In this document: positions 27,195 through 36,525 of the stretch, piece by piece
How the letters are laid out: the number at the start of each line of letters is the position of its first letter
Position numbering within the stretch: position 1 is the first letter of the stretch
NCBI GenBank assembly: GCA_964453995.1
Contig: CAYVQC010000015.1
Span: 1 to 64,000 of the forward strand
Direction: 5' to 3'
DNA: 64,000 nucleotides
From: SKVR01 sp964453995
GTDB taxonomy: Bacteria > Bacteroidota > Bacteroidia > Bacteroidales > UBA7960
Program-made: the position numbers and the translations under genes
The notes under the pieces: model-generated
The model's database searches: none
What the model saw: the letters and a program-made list of their open reading frames with translations, nothing else
What the model was told of the DNA's origin: nothing

Positions 27195-27352
27195 TAAAAG
27201 AGTTTCTGGTTTTCTTTTAAAGAAACATACACGCTCCATCACTACTAGCACCACGGTGAAAGATCAGGAACAGGATGAGAAAAGGCCACCGGATAAAAGG
27301 AGCATGACATTGATTAATACAGTAAAATGCAGCATATAGCTGCATTTTTTTT
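27195..27352 (+). ncRNA. Candidate small RNA ending in a Rho-independent terminator
   Basis: Within the 536-base gene-free region 27050-27585, a second complete terminator lies far from any upstream gene: AAAATGCAGC (27324-27333), loop ATATA, GCTGCATTTT (27339-27348), then more T's. A weak promoter-like pair (TTTG 27162-27165, TAATTTCT 27184-27191, 18-base spacer) lies upstream. Between them GCTCC near 27232 and GGAGC near 27299 could close a domain containing a CACC/GGTG hairpin. No open frame fits. No known RNA family is recognised, so this is a proposal only. Confidence 0.35.
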
Positions 27353-27585
27353 ATTCTAACCTATCCATTGGTTGCTGCAATGCATTTATGGTTAGTTTTT
27401 TAGCCGCAATTTAATAGGTTTTTTACCCCCTTTTTGACAATCTTTTCTTACTTTCGCAGACGAAAAAACAAGCCTCTCCCTGTTACTTCCTATTACGCCT
27501 TCAATTTTTGGATGGTGTAATTTGTTTTTTTTAAGTTGGGAGCACAAATACTAATGCATTAGAAATCTACTCATTCACTGCTGTT

Positions 27586-29211
27586 ATGACCAAGGTTGAA
27601 TCTAACACGAAGTACATTTTTGTTACCGGCGGAGTAACTTCTTCCCTGGGAAAGGGAATTATATCTGCATCATTGGCCAAATTGCTGCAGGCCAGGGGTT
27701 ATACTGCCACCATACAGAAACTGGATCCTTATATCAACATCGATCCGGGCACATTGAATCCTTATGAACATGGCGAATGTTATGTAACCGAAGATGGCGC
27801 AGAAACCGACCTCGACCTTGGACATTATGAAAGATTTCTCAATGTACCAACATCACAGGCCAACAATGTAACTACCGGCAGGATATACCAATCGGTAATT
27901 GAAAAGGAACGAAGAGGCGATTACCTGGGAGAAACCGTGCAGGTTATTCCTCACATTACCGATGAGATTAAGCATTGCATTCAGCTTTTGGGAGAAGACA
28001 ACCGGTTTGATTTTGTAATTACAGAGATCGGCGGAACTGTGGGTGATATTGAGTCATTGCCATATATTGAGGCCATCCGCCAATTGCGCTGGGAACTGGG
28101 AAACCATTGTGTGGTAATCCATCTTACCCTGGTTCCTTATCTTTCTGCAGCCAAAGAGCTCAAAACAAAGCCTACCCAGCATTCAGTGAAAACAATGCAG
28201 GAATATGGTGTGCAACCCGATATCCTGGTATGTCGAACCGAAAAACCTCTCAATGAGGGCATCCGAAACAAAATTGCATTGTTTTGCAATGTCAGCTCAT
28301 CTGCAGTAATCGAGTCTATTGATACCGACAGTATTTATAAAGTACCGCTTTTGATGCGCGAAGAAAAACTCGACCTGGAAGTGTTGAAAAAAACTCGTAT
28401 GTCGCCCAATTGCAAACCCGAGCTTACTTCGTGGGAGATATTCATCAAGCGACTTGAAAATCCCAATTGCTCTGTTGATATTGCCCTTGTGGGTAAATAC
28501 GTCGAGCTTATGGATGCCTATAAATCCATAATAGAATCTATTATTCATGCCGGTACAAGCAATGAATGCAAGGTAAATCTGAAAATGATCCATTCCGAAC
28601 ACATAAATCCAACCAATGTAGAAGCTGTACTGGGCAGTGTTTCGGGTATCCTGGTAGCACCAGGTTTTGGCGAAAGAGGTATTGAAGGAAAGATCACTGC
28701 AATACATTACGCCCGCACACAAAATATTCCTTTTTTCGGAATCTGCCTTGGCATGCAGTGCGCAACCATTGAATTTGCCCGTAATGTACTTGGTATGCAA
28801 AATGCCCATTCAACAGAAATGCTTCCCACTACCCCCCACCCCATCATCGATATCATGGAACAGCAGAAAAAGGTAAGCATGAAAGGAGGTACCATGCGCC
28901 TGGGGGCTTATGAATGCAAAATAAATATAGAATCAAAGGTGTATCATATATACAAAAAGCAATACATTTCGGAAAGGCACAGGCACCGCTACGAGTTTAA
29001 CAATAAATACCTCGACCTTTTCGAAAACAATGGAATGATCGCTTCGGGTTTCAACCCCGGATCCAACCTGGTAGAGATTATGGAGCTGAAAGATCATCCC
29101 TGGTTTATCGGAGTTCAGTTTCATCCCGAATATAAAAGCACAGTAGCCAACCCACACCCCCTGTTTGTTGATTTTGTAAAAGCTGCCATGACCCATAAGA
29201 ATCAACGGTAA
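27586..29211 (+). CDS. pyrG: CTP synthase
   Basis: A 541-residue enzyme that aminates UTP to CTP with ATP and glutamine. The synthase domain (about 1-270) opens with KYIFVTGGVTSSLGKGI, the P-loop-like motif, then K-L-D-P-Y-I-N-I-D-P-G-T and T-E-D-G-A-E-T-D-L-D-L-G-H-Y-E-R-F. The glutaminase domain (about 295-535) has the nucleophilic Cys in F-G-I-C-L-G-M-Q and the His-Glu pair in F-H-P-E-Y. Length is standard. It is followed 100 bases later by yidC, an arrangement frequent in Bacteroidota. A T-rich region with TTTTTGACA and TACTTTCG (27431-27456) precedes it by about 130 bases and may contain its promoter. Confidence 0.97.
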   Translation: MTKVESNTKYIFVTGGVTSSLGKGIISASLAKLLQARGYTATIQKLDPYINIDPGTLNPYEHGECYVTEDGAETDLDLGHYERFLNVPTSQANNVTTGRIYQSVIEKERRGDYLGETVQVIPHITDEIKHCIQLLGEDNRFDFVITEIGGTVGDIESLPYIEAIRQLRWELGNHCVVIHLTLVPYLSAAKELKTKPTQHSVKTMQEYGVQPDILVCRTEKPLNEGIRNKIALFCNVSSSAVIESIDTDSIYKVPLLMREEKLDLEVLKKTRMSPNCKPELTSWEIFIKRLENPNCSVDIALVGKYVELMDAYKSIIESIIHAGTSNECKVNLKMIHSEHINPTNVEAVLGSVSGILVAPGFGERGIEGKITAIHYARTQNIPFFGICLGMQCATIEFARNVLGMQNAHSTEMLPTTPHPIIDIMEQQKKVSMKGGTMRLGAYECKINIESKVYHIYKKQYISERHRHRYEFNNKYLDLFENNGMIASGFNPGSNLVEIMELKDHPWFIGVQFHPEYKSTVANPHPLFVDFVKAAMTHKNQR

Positions 29212-29229
29212 GGATTAGGCAACATTTTG

Positions 29230-29237
29230 TATTTTTG
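29230..29237 (+). promoter_or_regulatory. Promoter -7 box upstream of yidC
   Basis: TATTTTTG fits TAnnTTTG exactly; no TTTG at -33. It would give yidC its own transcript with a leader of about 68 bases in addition to readthrough from pyrG. Confidence 0.4.
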
Positions 29238-29311
29238 CACGACTGATTTTTTTGCCATAAAAAGAAAAATATTTCTCTCGTATAACATTTCATGCATAAC
29301 TAATATTCATA

Positions 29312-31243
29312 ATGAACAGAGACAACATTATTGGTCTGATCCTGATTTTTGTAATACTTATAGGATTTAGCATTTTCAACACCCCTTCAGAGGAAGAACG
29401 TGAAAGGATTCAGCAACAGCGTGACAGCATTGCTACTGCCCAACAGGAAGAACAGGATCGGATCAGGGAAGCCCGCCTGGCAGAAGAAGAACAAAAACAG
29501 CAAGAAGCATTGGCCCAAATACCACAGAATGAATCAGTTGCACCTGAGCAACACGATTCATTGGTTCAGGCTGCCCTGCGCGACCAAATGGGGCTCTTCG
29601 CCAGTGCTGCTACAGGAGAAGATGAATTCATCACCCTCGAAAATGAAAAACTCCTCATAAGAATATCAAAAAAGGGAGGGAGTATCCAGTATGTGGAACT
29701 GAAAGACTACAAAACATGGGATCATAAACCCCTGGTTTTGTTCGATAGCGAAAACCATGATTTCAGTATACAGTTTTACTCCGCAAACAGGCTTATTTCT
29801 ACCAAAAATCTCTATTTCGAACCTGTCTTTAAAACTGCACACCAGGGCAGTCAGGCCAGTGTGGCAGGAGCTGATTCGCTGATTCTTGCCATGAAAGTTT
29901 ACCCGGATAATCATTCAGAAAGCAATCCCAGTTTTCTTGAATTTGAATACATCCTAAGAGGTGATGATTTTATGGTGGACTTTAACCTGAACACCAGGGG
30001 ACTGCAGGATGTAATTGCCTCCAATACCACTTTGCTCAATCTTGACTGGCAAACCAACCTTTCCCGCCTGGAAAAGAGCCGCAAGAATGAAATGAACCTT
30101 ACTACGGTATATTACAAGTTCTTCAATGATGAAGTGGACAACCTGACAGAAACCCGTGATGACAGCGAAGACCTCAAGACCAGCATTAAGTGGATATCCT
30201 TTAAGCAGCAGTTTTTCTCTTCGGCTCTGATTGCAGCCAACAGCTTCAACAGTGCACAGGTTTCCACACAATCTTTTGAAGAAGAACAGGATAGTCTTCT
30301 TAAAAAGATGAATGCTACCATTGATATTCCCTATAATTCAAGAGAGAATAATGATTTTCCCATGCACTTTTATTTCGGGCCAAATCATTACAATACCCTC
30401 AAAGAATACGATATGGAACTGGAACAGCTTATCCCGCTGGGATGGACGCTCTTCCGCTGGATCAACCGCTTTTTTGTGATCCCTGTATTCAATTATCTCG
30501 ACAGTTTTGACCTCAATTATGGTATCATCATCCTCATCTTAACCCTATTGTTAAAACTGATCCTCTTTCCCATTGCCTACAAAACTTACCTTTCATCGGC
30601 GCGCATGAGGGTTCTTAAACCTGACATTGAGGAACTCAACCAGAAATTCCCCAAGAAGGAAGATGCCATGAAGAAACAGCAGGCACAGATGGCCCTCTAC
30701 AAAAAAGCCGGGGTAAACCCGCTTTCAGGATGCGTGCCTATGCTGTTGCAGTTTCCAATTCTCATTGCCATGTTCAGGTTCTTCCCTGCCTCCTTTGAGC
30801 TCAGACAAGAGCCTTTCTTGTGGGCTGACGACCTTTCTTCATACGACTCAATTCTTACCTTGCCCTTTACCATTCCCTGGTATGGAGATCATGTAAGTCT
30901 TTTCACCCTGCTGATGACGGTTTCTACCATCATTTACACCCATATGAACAGCCAGATGATGAATACGGGCACTCAACTGCCAGGCATGAAAACCATGCTC
31001 TATTTTATGCCGGTAATGTTGTTGTTCGTTTTCAACAGTTTTGCTTCCGGTTTGAGCTATTATTACTTCCTTACCAACATGATTACCTTTGCACAGATGT
31101 ATGCCTTCCGCTTTATGATTGACGAAGATAAGATCAGGAAAAAGATTGAAGAGAATAAAAAGAAACCCGTGAAGAAGTCGAGCTGGCAAAAAAGGCTTGA
31201 AGAAATGGCAAAACAACAACAGCAGCAAAAGAAACGTAAATAA
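29312..31243 (+). CDS. yidC: Membrane protein insertase YidC
   Basis: A 643-residue inner-membrane insertase that inserts and folds membrane proteins alone or with Sec. It has an N-terminal transmembrane anchor (about 6-22), a Gln/Glu-rich linker, a large periplasmic beta-sandwich (about 100-380) and the conserved C-terminal five-helix core beginning near 405 (L-N-Y-G-I-I-I-L-I-L-T-L-L-L-K) with the N-P-L-S-G-C-V-P-M-L-L-Q-F-P segment. The C-terminus is lysine-rich (KKKPVKKSSWQKRLEEM then poly-Gln/Lys), typical for ribosome contact. The length agrees with Bacteroidota YidC. Confidence 0.96.
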   Translation: MNRDNIIGLILIFVILIGFSIFNTPSEEERERIQQQRDSIATAQQEEQDRIREARLAEEEQKQQEALAQIPQNESVAPEQHDSLVQAALRDQMGLFASAATGEDEFITLENEKLLIRISKKGGSIQYVELKDYKTWDHKPLVLFDSENHDFSIQFYSANRLISTKNLYFEPVFKTAHQGSQASVAGADSLILAMKVYPDNHSESNPSFLEFEYILRGDDFMVDFNLNTRGLQDVIASNTTLLNLDWQTNLSRLEKSRKNEMNLTTVYYKFFNDEVDNLTETRDDSEDLKTSIKWISFKQQFFSSALIAANSFNSAQVSTQSFEEEQDSLLKKMNATIDIPYNSRENNDFPMHFYFGPNHYNTLKEYDMELEQLIPLGWTLFRWINRFFVIPVFNYLDSFDLNYGIIILILTLLLKLILFPIAYKTYLSSARMRVLKPDIEELNQKFPKKEDAMKKQQAQMALYKKAGVNPLSGCVPMLLQFPILIAMFRFFPASFELRQEPFLWADDLSSYDSILTLPFTIPWYGDHVSLFTLLMTVSTIIYTHMNSQMMNTGTQLPGMKTMLYFMPVMLLFVFNSFASGLSYYYFLTNMITFAQMYAFRFMIDEDKIRKKIEENKKKPVKKSSWQKRLEEMAKQQQQQKKRK

Positions 31244-31260
31244 TCCATCAAATAAAGAAG

Positions 31261-31373
31261 TTGTCTGAAAACCCAGATTTTATATGGACGCTGCGCTTGT
31301 CGAAAAGGGTATATGTCTTGTAATCAGATGTCGTTTCGACAGGCTCAACGACCAACTCTCCGTTTTGAGACAG
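31261..31373. repeat. Nested palindromic intergenic element (REP/MITE-like)
   Basis: Outer inverted repeats TTGTCTGAAAAC (31261-31272) and GTTTTGAGACAG (31362-31373) match at 10 of 12 positions. An inner pair CTTGTCGAAA (31296-31305) / TTTCGACAGG (31334-31343) matches at 9 of 10. The TTTCGACAGGCTCAACGACC-like core is a form seen in many Bacteroidetes intergenic repeats. It encodes nothing and lies between yidC and purB, where it may also act as a terminator or RNA-processing site. Confidence 0.55.
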
Positions 31374-31423
31374 CCTCATTGTAATGTTTTTGCAGGTTCC
31401 AGAATCTACTAATCAACCGCATC

Positions 31424-32782
31424 ATGAATAGCCCGGCAATTTACAATATTTCACCCGTTGATGGGAGGTATCATAAGCAAACCTTAGAATTGCAAAAGTA
31501 CTTTAGCGAATATGCACTGATCCAGTACAGGATATTTATTGAGCTCGAGTATTTTATAGCATTGTATCAGCAGGGGCTACCCGAGCTTTCAGCTATCACT
31601 GGCAAAGAGATTGAGGCGATCCGCTCTATCTATCATGACTATACCGGGCTTGATGCGCTTCGGATAAAAGAAATTGAAGCAGTTACCAATCATGATATCA
31701 AAGCGGTTGAGTATTTTATAAAAGAAAAGTTTGACCATTTGGGTCTTTCAGCCTACAGAGAGTTTATCCACTTTGGTCTTACGTCGCAGGATATCAATAA
31801 TACCGCCATACCCTTATCGTTGAAGGAAGGATTACTGGAGGTACTTGTACCCCAGCTGGATGAACTTATGGCGACATTAAAGAATATGGCCCGCGAATGG
31901 CTCGAAGTTCCTATGCTTGCGCATACCCATGGGCAACCAGCTTCTCCTACAACCGTTGGCAAGGAAGTGTATGTTTTTTACTATCGCCTGGAGCGGCAGA
32001 TCAACCAATTGCTCGCGCTCCCCTTCCCTGCCAAGTTTGGCGGAGCCACAGGAAATTTCAATGCACACAAAGCGGCCTACCCCAACATAAACTGGAATGA
32101 GTTTGCCGATCGGTTTGTAAACAATACCCTGAAACTAAAAAGATCAGAAGTTACCACCCAGATCGAACACTACGATTTCCTGGCCTCCATATTCGATGGG
32201 CTGAAGAGAATCTGCACCATCATTATTGATCTTAACCGCGATGCATGGAGCTACATTTCCATGAATTATTTCAAGCAAAAGATCAAAGAGGGAGAGGTTG
32301 GTTCTTCTGCCATGCCCCATAAGGTAAACCCTATCGATTTTGAAAACTCGGAAGGGAACGCAGGTATTGCCATTGCCCTGTTTGAACATCTGGCGGCAAA
32401 ACTACCAATATCGCGCCTGCAACGAGACCTTACCGATTCTACCGTGTTGCGCAATATCGGGGTGCCCCTAGCGCATATGCTCATTTCGGTAAAGGCCACC
32501 CATAAGGGGCTAAACAAGCTGATCATAAACCAGGAAAAGATCACTAAGGATCTTGACGAAAACTGGATGGTGGTAGCTGAAGCCATCCAAACGGTGCTGC
32601 GCAGGATAAAATACCCTGAACCTTATGAAAAACTAAAGGAACTCACCCGCACAAACCAGAACATTACACGTGAGATCATTCATAACTTTATCAAATCTCT
32701 TGATATTGACCAGGAAACCAAAGAGAATCTTCTTTCTTTGACACCTTTCAATTATACCGGGATTCTTCCTGTAATTCATTAG
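31424..32782 (+). CDS. purB: Adenylosuccinate lyase
   Basis: A 452-residue fumarase/aspartase-superfamily enzyme that removes fumarate in two steps of purine synthesis (SAICAR to AICAR, adenylosuccinate to AMP). The start I-S-P-V-D-G-R-Y and T-S-Q-D-I-N-N-T-A match PurB. The flexible signature loop with catalytic Ser is S-S-A-M-P-H-K-V-N-P-I-D-F-E-N around 293-307. The length and H-T-H-G-Q-P-A-S-P-T-T segment indicate the E. coli-like type. It stands as a single gene behind the palindromic element. Confidence 0.96.
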   Translation: MNSPAIYNISPVDGRYHKQTLELQKYFSEYALIQYRIFIELEYFIALYQQGLPELSAITGKEIEAIRSIYHDYTGLDALRIKEIEAVTNHDIKAVEYFIKEKFDHLGLSAYREFIHFGLTSQDINNTAIPLSLKEGLLEVLVPQLDELMATLKNMAREWLEVPMLAHTHGQPASPTTVGKEVYVFYYRLERQINQLLALPFPAKFGGATGNFNAHKAAYPNINWNEFADRFVNNTLKLKRSEVTTQIEHYDFLASIFDGLKRICTIIIDLNRDAWSYISMNYFKQKIKEGEVGSSAMPHKVNPIDFENSEGNAGIAIALFEHLAAKLPISRLQRDLTDSTVLRNIGVPLAHMLISVKATHKGLNKLIINQEKITKDLDENWMVVAEAIQTVLRRIKYPEPYEKLKELTRTNQNITREIIHNFIKSLDIDQETKENLLSLTPFNYTGILPVIH

Positions 32783-32932
32783 GATTTGCTGTGTCTTATA
32801 GAATGTTTGCCTGCAGGATTTAAGCGCGTATGCTACAACTCAGGGATAAACCGGCCGCCAAACGGAAGGGCTTTCAGTATCGGCATTGATTAAAATATGC
32901 CTTTCACCGGGAAATTGATTAAAAATTAATAC

Positions 32933-34756
32933 ATGGATAAATTCAAAAGATTATTCAGTTACCTTATTCCTTACAAGTCAGCTGTTGCACTTAATGTTTT
33001 TTTCAGCTTCATGAGTGCCATATTCAATGTCTTTTCTGTAATCATGGTCATTCCGGTGCTGTCTATTCTTTTTGAAATGCAACCCATTGTAACAGAGCCG
33101 GCCCCTCTGACCTTTTCAGTAGATTCCATTACGGATAACTTCAATTACTTGGCCAGCTACCTTATGATCAACTACGGCAGTATTGCCACGCTGATAGCGG
33201 TGGGAATATTTGCCATTGTGATGAGCTTTTTTAAAAATGCATTCAAATATGCGGCCCTGTACAACCTGGCTTATATTCGCAACATTGTGGTAAAGGATAT
33301 TCGTAATGACCTGTACGACAAATCACTGGTACTGCCACTCTCGTATCATACCAATGAAAAAAAAGGCGACCTGATCAGCCGCATGACCAGCGATGTGCAA
33401 CAGATTGAGCACAGTGTAATCAGCTCACTGGAAATGGTTTTTCGCGAACCCATAACCATTTTCGTAATCCTTGTATCATTGTTTATCATGAGCACCAGCC
33501 TTACCCTGGGTGTATTAATCCTACTGCCACTCAGCGGACTGATCATCGGGCGGATAGGAAAGACACTCCGATCTACGGCACTGAAAGGGCAGAACAAGCT
33601 GGGAGTAATTCTCTCTGTGTTGGAGGAAACCCTCACCGGGATAAGGGTAATCAAGGTTTTTAATGCCGAGAAAAAGGTAAAAGACCGCTTTCTGAGCATC
33701 AATAGTTTTTATACCCTGGTAATGACAAAAATGTACCGCCGGCAGTACCTGGCATCCCCGGTGAGCGAGTTCCTGGGTACAGTAGTAGTGATCCTTATTG
33801 TATGGTATGGCGGGGCATTGGTTCTTACCGATGTAAGCACGCTTTCCCCCGCTGCCTTTATTGGCTATCTGATTCTGTTCGCCCAAATCATCAATCCTGC
33901 AAAATCTTTCTCTACAGCATACTACAACATACTCAAGGGTATGGCTTCTGCCGATCGTATTGATGATATTCTAAAAGCCGAAGTAACCATTCAGGATAAG
34001 CCCGATGCAAGGCCAATTTCTGCCTTTAATGAATCCATTACATTCAACAACGTAAGTTTTCGCTACGAAAAAGCGCCCATCCTGCGAAACATTAACCTTA
34101 CCATCCCCAAAGGAAAAACCATTGCCCTGGTGGGCCAGTCAGGAGCTGGAAAATCTACCCTGGTAGATCTTCTTTCAAGATTGTATGATGTTACGGAAGG
34201 TGAAATTCTCCTGGACGGAATAAATATTAAAGACATAAAAATACACGATCTGAGAGCCCTCATGGGGAATGTAAACCAGGAAGCAATCCTTTTCAATGAT
34301 AATTTTTTCAACAACATTGCTTTTGGAGAATACAATGTACCCGAAGCTGATGTAATAAGAGCCGCCAAAATTGCCAACGCCCATGAGTTCATTGAAAAAA
34401 CACCCCTGGGCTACTATACCAATATTGGCGATCGTGGCAACAAACTGTCAGGAGGACAACGCCAGCGATTGAGCATTGCACGTGCCATCCTGAAAAACCC
34501 CCCCATACTCATTCTTGACGAGGCAACCTCGGCACTTGATACTGAATCGGAAAAACTCGTGCAGGAAGCTCTTTCCAATGTAATGAAAAACAGAACTTCT
34601 GTGGTAATCGCTCACAGGCTCTCCACAGTGATCAATGCCGACCTTATTTGTGTTTTACATGAGGGCGAGATTGTGGAAAGAGGCTCACATGACCAACTGC
34701 TGGCCATGGATGGATATTATAAAAAACTCCATTCATTGCAGATGTTTGCAGAATAA
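32933..34756 (+). CDS. ABC exporter, fused permease and ATPase (MsbA-like)
   Basis: A 607-residue half-transporter that would work as a homodimer in the inner membrane. Six hydrophobic segments occupy about 1-320. The nucleotide-binding domain (about 365-605) has Walker A G-Q-S-G-A-G-K-S-T near 401-409, the Q loop, the signature L-S-G-G-Q-R-Q-R and Walker B I-L-I-L-D-E-A-T-S-A-L-D, with the switch His in V-I-A-H-R-L-S-T. Lipid A/lipid export (MsbA) is the best guess because of its single-gene layout and similarity in pattern, but multidrug export is possible. Confidence 0.9.
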   Translation: MDKFKRLFSYLIPYKSAVALNVFFSFMSAIFNVFSVIMVIPVLSILFEMQPIVTEPAPLTFSVDSITDNFNYLASYLMINYGSIATLIAVGIFAIVMSFFKNAFKYAALYNLAYIRNIVVKDIRNDLYDKSLVLPLSYHTNEKKGDLISRMTSDVQQIEHSVISSLEMVFREPITIFVILVSLFIMSTSLTLGVLILLPLSGLIIGRIGKTLRSTALKGQNKLGVILSVLEETLTGIRVIKVFNAEKKVKDRFLSINSFYTLVMTKMYRRQYLASPVSEFLGTVVVILIVWYGGALVLTDVSTLSPAAFIGYLILFAQIINPAKSFSTAYYNILKGMASADRIDDILKAEVTIQDKPDARPISAFNESITFNNVSFRYEKAPILRNINLTIPKGKTIALVGQSGAGKSTLVDLLSRLYDVTEGEILLDGINIKDIKIHDLRALMGNVNQEAILFNDNFFNNIAFGEYNVPEADVIRAAKIANAHEFIEKTPLGYYTNIGDRGNKLSGGQRQRLSIARAILKNPPILILDEATSALDTESEKLVQEALSNVMKNRTSVVIAHRLSTVINADLICVLHEGEIVERGSHDQLLAMDGYYKKLHSLQMFAE

Positions 34757-34774
34757 AATCATTCACTATTTTTG
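34745..34774 (+). promoter_or_regulatory. Promoter of the DUF5606 gene
   Basis: TTTG (34745-34748), 18-base spacer, TATTTTTG (34767-34774), an exact -7 box. It overlaps the end of the ABC gene and leaves a leader of about 49 bases. Confidence 0.6.
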
Positions 34775-34829
34775 CCGGTAAAATAAGACCGAAACAACAA
34801 AATACAGAAAACAATCAAAATTAAAGAAG

Positions 34830-35375
34830 ATGGATTTAAGTAAAGTAATGGCAATTTCAGGGAAAAGTGGTTTGTATAAGATCATTTCCCAATCCAAAGC
34901 AAGTATTATCGTTGAATCATTAACCGATGGCAAAAAGATGCCGGTCTTTGCAACGCACCGTTCATCAGTACTGGAAGATATCAGTATGTTCACCTATACT
35001 GAAGATGTCCCCCTGAAAAAGGTGTTGTGGAACATGTATCAGAAAGAAGATGGGAAAGAAGCCTCTGTTGATACAAAAGCCGATGCAAACGAATTGAAAC
35101 AGTACTTCGAAGAGGTGTTGCCCGACTTTGATCAGGAAAGGGTTTATCCCAGCGATATCAAGAAGGTTATTTCCTGGTATAACCAGTTGCTGAAACATGA
35201 TATGATCAGTGAACCAAAGGATGAAGAAGAGGCACCGGACCAGTCTGAGGGTGATAGCACCTCTGAAAAAGATGAATTAACTGACAATACAAAGGAGTCA
35301 GAAATGCCATCGGAAGAAAAAAAGAGCAGCCCCAAGATCGGTTCTGCCCAATCTGATGCAAAAAAGAAGGAGTAA
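34830..35375 (+). CDS. DUF5606-family protein of unknown function
   Basis: A 181-residue protein. The first 130 residues (MDLSKVMAISGKSGLYKII, then SSVLEDISMFTY and a segment ending in W-Y-N-Q-L-L) fit DUF5606, a small cytosolic family confined largely to Bacteroidota. The final 50 residues are a disordered acidic and lysine-rich tail (many Glu, Ser, Lys). No catalytic motif is seen. It precedes pyrD by 36 bases, probably in the same transcript. Confidence 0.85.
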   Translation: MDLSKVMAISGKSGLYKIISQSKASIIVESLTDGKKMPVFATHRSSVLEDISMFTYTEDVPLKKVLWNMYQKEDGKEASVDTKADANELKQYFEEVLPDFDQERVYPSDIKKVISWYNQLLKHDMISEPKDEEEAPDQSEGDSTSEKDELTDNTKESEMPSEEKKSSPKIGSAQSDAKKKE

Positions 35376-35411
35376 TTCTTTCGAATCTAAGAAAATGTAA
35401 TACACGATACA

Positions 35412-36464
35412 ATGTACAAAAAGATCATCCGGCCACTTTTGTTCCTGCTACCCCCTGAAACAGTGCATCATGTGGTTGTAAAAATGCTTCATGCAGGGTA
35501 TGTTATTCCTGGAGTGAAGCAGATGATCTCATGGGCCTGCAGGGTTAATGATCCCTTGCTGGAAACCGAACTCTTCGGCATAAGGTTTCCCAATAAAGTA
35601 GGCCTGGCAGCCGGCTTCGATAAGCAGGCAAACCTCTACAATCACCTCTCTGCTTTTGGCTTTGGACATATCGAAGTTGGTACGGTAAACCCTCTGCCAC
35701 AGCCAGGAAATCCCAAACCCCGTCTCTTCAGACTAAAAAAAGACCAGGCCCTGATCAACCGTATGGGATTTAACAATCCCGGTGTTGATGCTTTTGTGAA
35801 AAACCTCAGGAAGAACAAGCCCAACATCATTATAGGCGGAAACATAGGCAAAAATACACTAACCCCCAATGATGAGGCTATTGCCGATTACCTGGCATGC
35901 TTCGAAAAACTCTATCCCTGGGTGGATTATTTTGTGATCAATGTAAGTTGCCCTAATATTGAAGGCCTGGGAAAACTCCAGGACAAGGACGAACTGATCA
36001 GGATCATTGATACCATTAACGCGGCAAACAACACAAAACCAAAAAGAAGGCCGGTTTTACTTAAAATCTCTCCCGATCTTACAGAAGAACAGCTTGATGA
36101 CACCCTCGCTGTAGTTAAAAAAACGGGGATTGATGGAATTATAGCAACAAATACCACAACTACCCGTCAGGGCCTTTCCACTTCAGAAAGTGAAATTAAT
36201 AATATTGGGCGGGGTGGCCTTAGCGGCAAACCCCTGAGAGAAAGAGCCACTGCGATGATTGCCAGTATTGTGCAAAAAACAGGGGGAACAATACCGGTAA
36301 TTGGAGTAGGTGGCATCATGTCAGCCAAAGATGCCCTGGACAAACTCGAAGCAGGTGCCAGCCTGGTGCAGATCTACACCGGCTTTATTTACGAGGGCCC
36401 GGGCCTGGTAAAGAGAATAAACCAGGCAGTATTAAATTACCTTAAACAAAAGCCGCGAAAGTAA
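35412..36464 (+). CDS. pyrD: Dihydroorotate dehydrogenase, class 2 (quinone-dependent)
   Basis: A 350-residue FMN enzyme that oxidises dihydroorotate to orotate in the fourth step of UMP synthesis. The N-terminal 45 residues form the membrane-associating helices of class 2 enzymes. FMN and substrate motifs include L-A-A-G-F-D-K, N-R-M-G-F-N-N-P-G and G-V-G-G-I. The catalytic base of class 2 is normally Ser in N-x-S-S-P-N; here the position is Cys180 (N-V-S-C-P-N), as in class 1. This pattern occurs in other Bacteroidota enzymes. It follows the DUF5606 gene. Confidence 0.93.
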   Translation: MYKKIIRPLLFLLPPETVHHVVVKMLHAGYVIPGVKQMISWACRVNDPLLETELFGIRFPNKVGLAAGFDKQANLYNHLSAFGFGHIEVGTVNPLPQPGNPKPRLFRLKKDQALINRMGFNNPGVDAFVKNLRKNKPNIIIGGNIGKNTLTPNDEAIADYLACFEKLYPWVDYFVINVSCPNIEGLGKLQDKDELIRIIDTINAANNTKPKRRPVLLKISPDLTEEQLDDTLAVVKKTGIDGIIATNTTTTRQGLSTSESEINNIGRGGLSGKPLRERATAMIASIVQKTGGTIPVIGVGGIMSAKDALDKLEAGASLVQIYTGFIYEGPGLVKRINQAVLNYLKQKPRK

Positions 36465-36525
36465 CTTTTCCCTTTTAGTTTGTTGTCTTATTGTTAACAA
36501 TAAGCATATAGATTAAAAAACAAAC

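Noticed and set aside
27431..27456. TTTTTGACA and TACTTTCG as a pyrG promoter
   Set aside because: The spacer is only 12 bases and the -7 box has a mismatch; kept as a possibility in the pyrG entry only.
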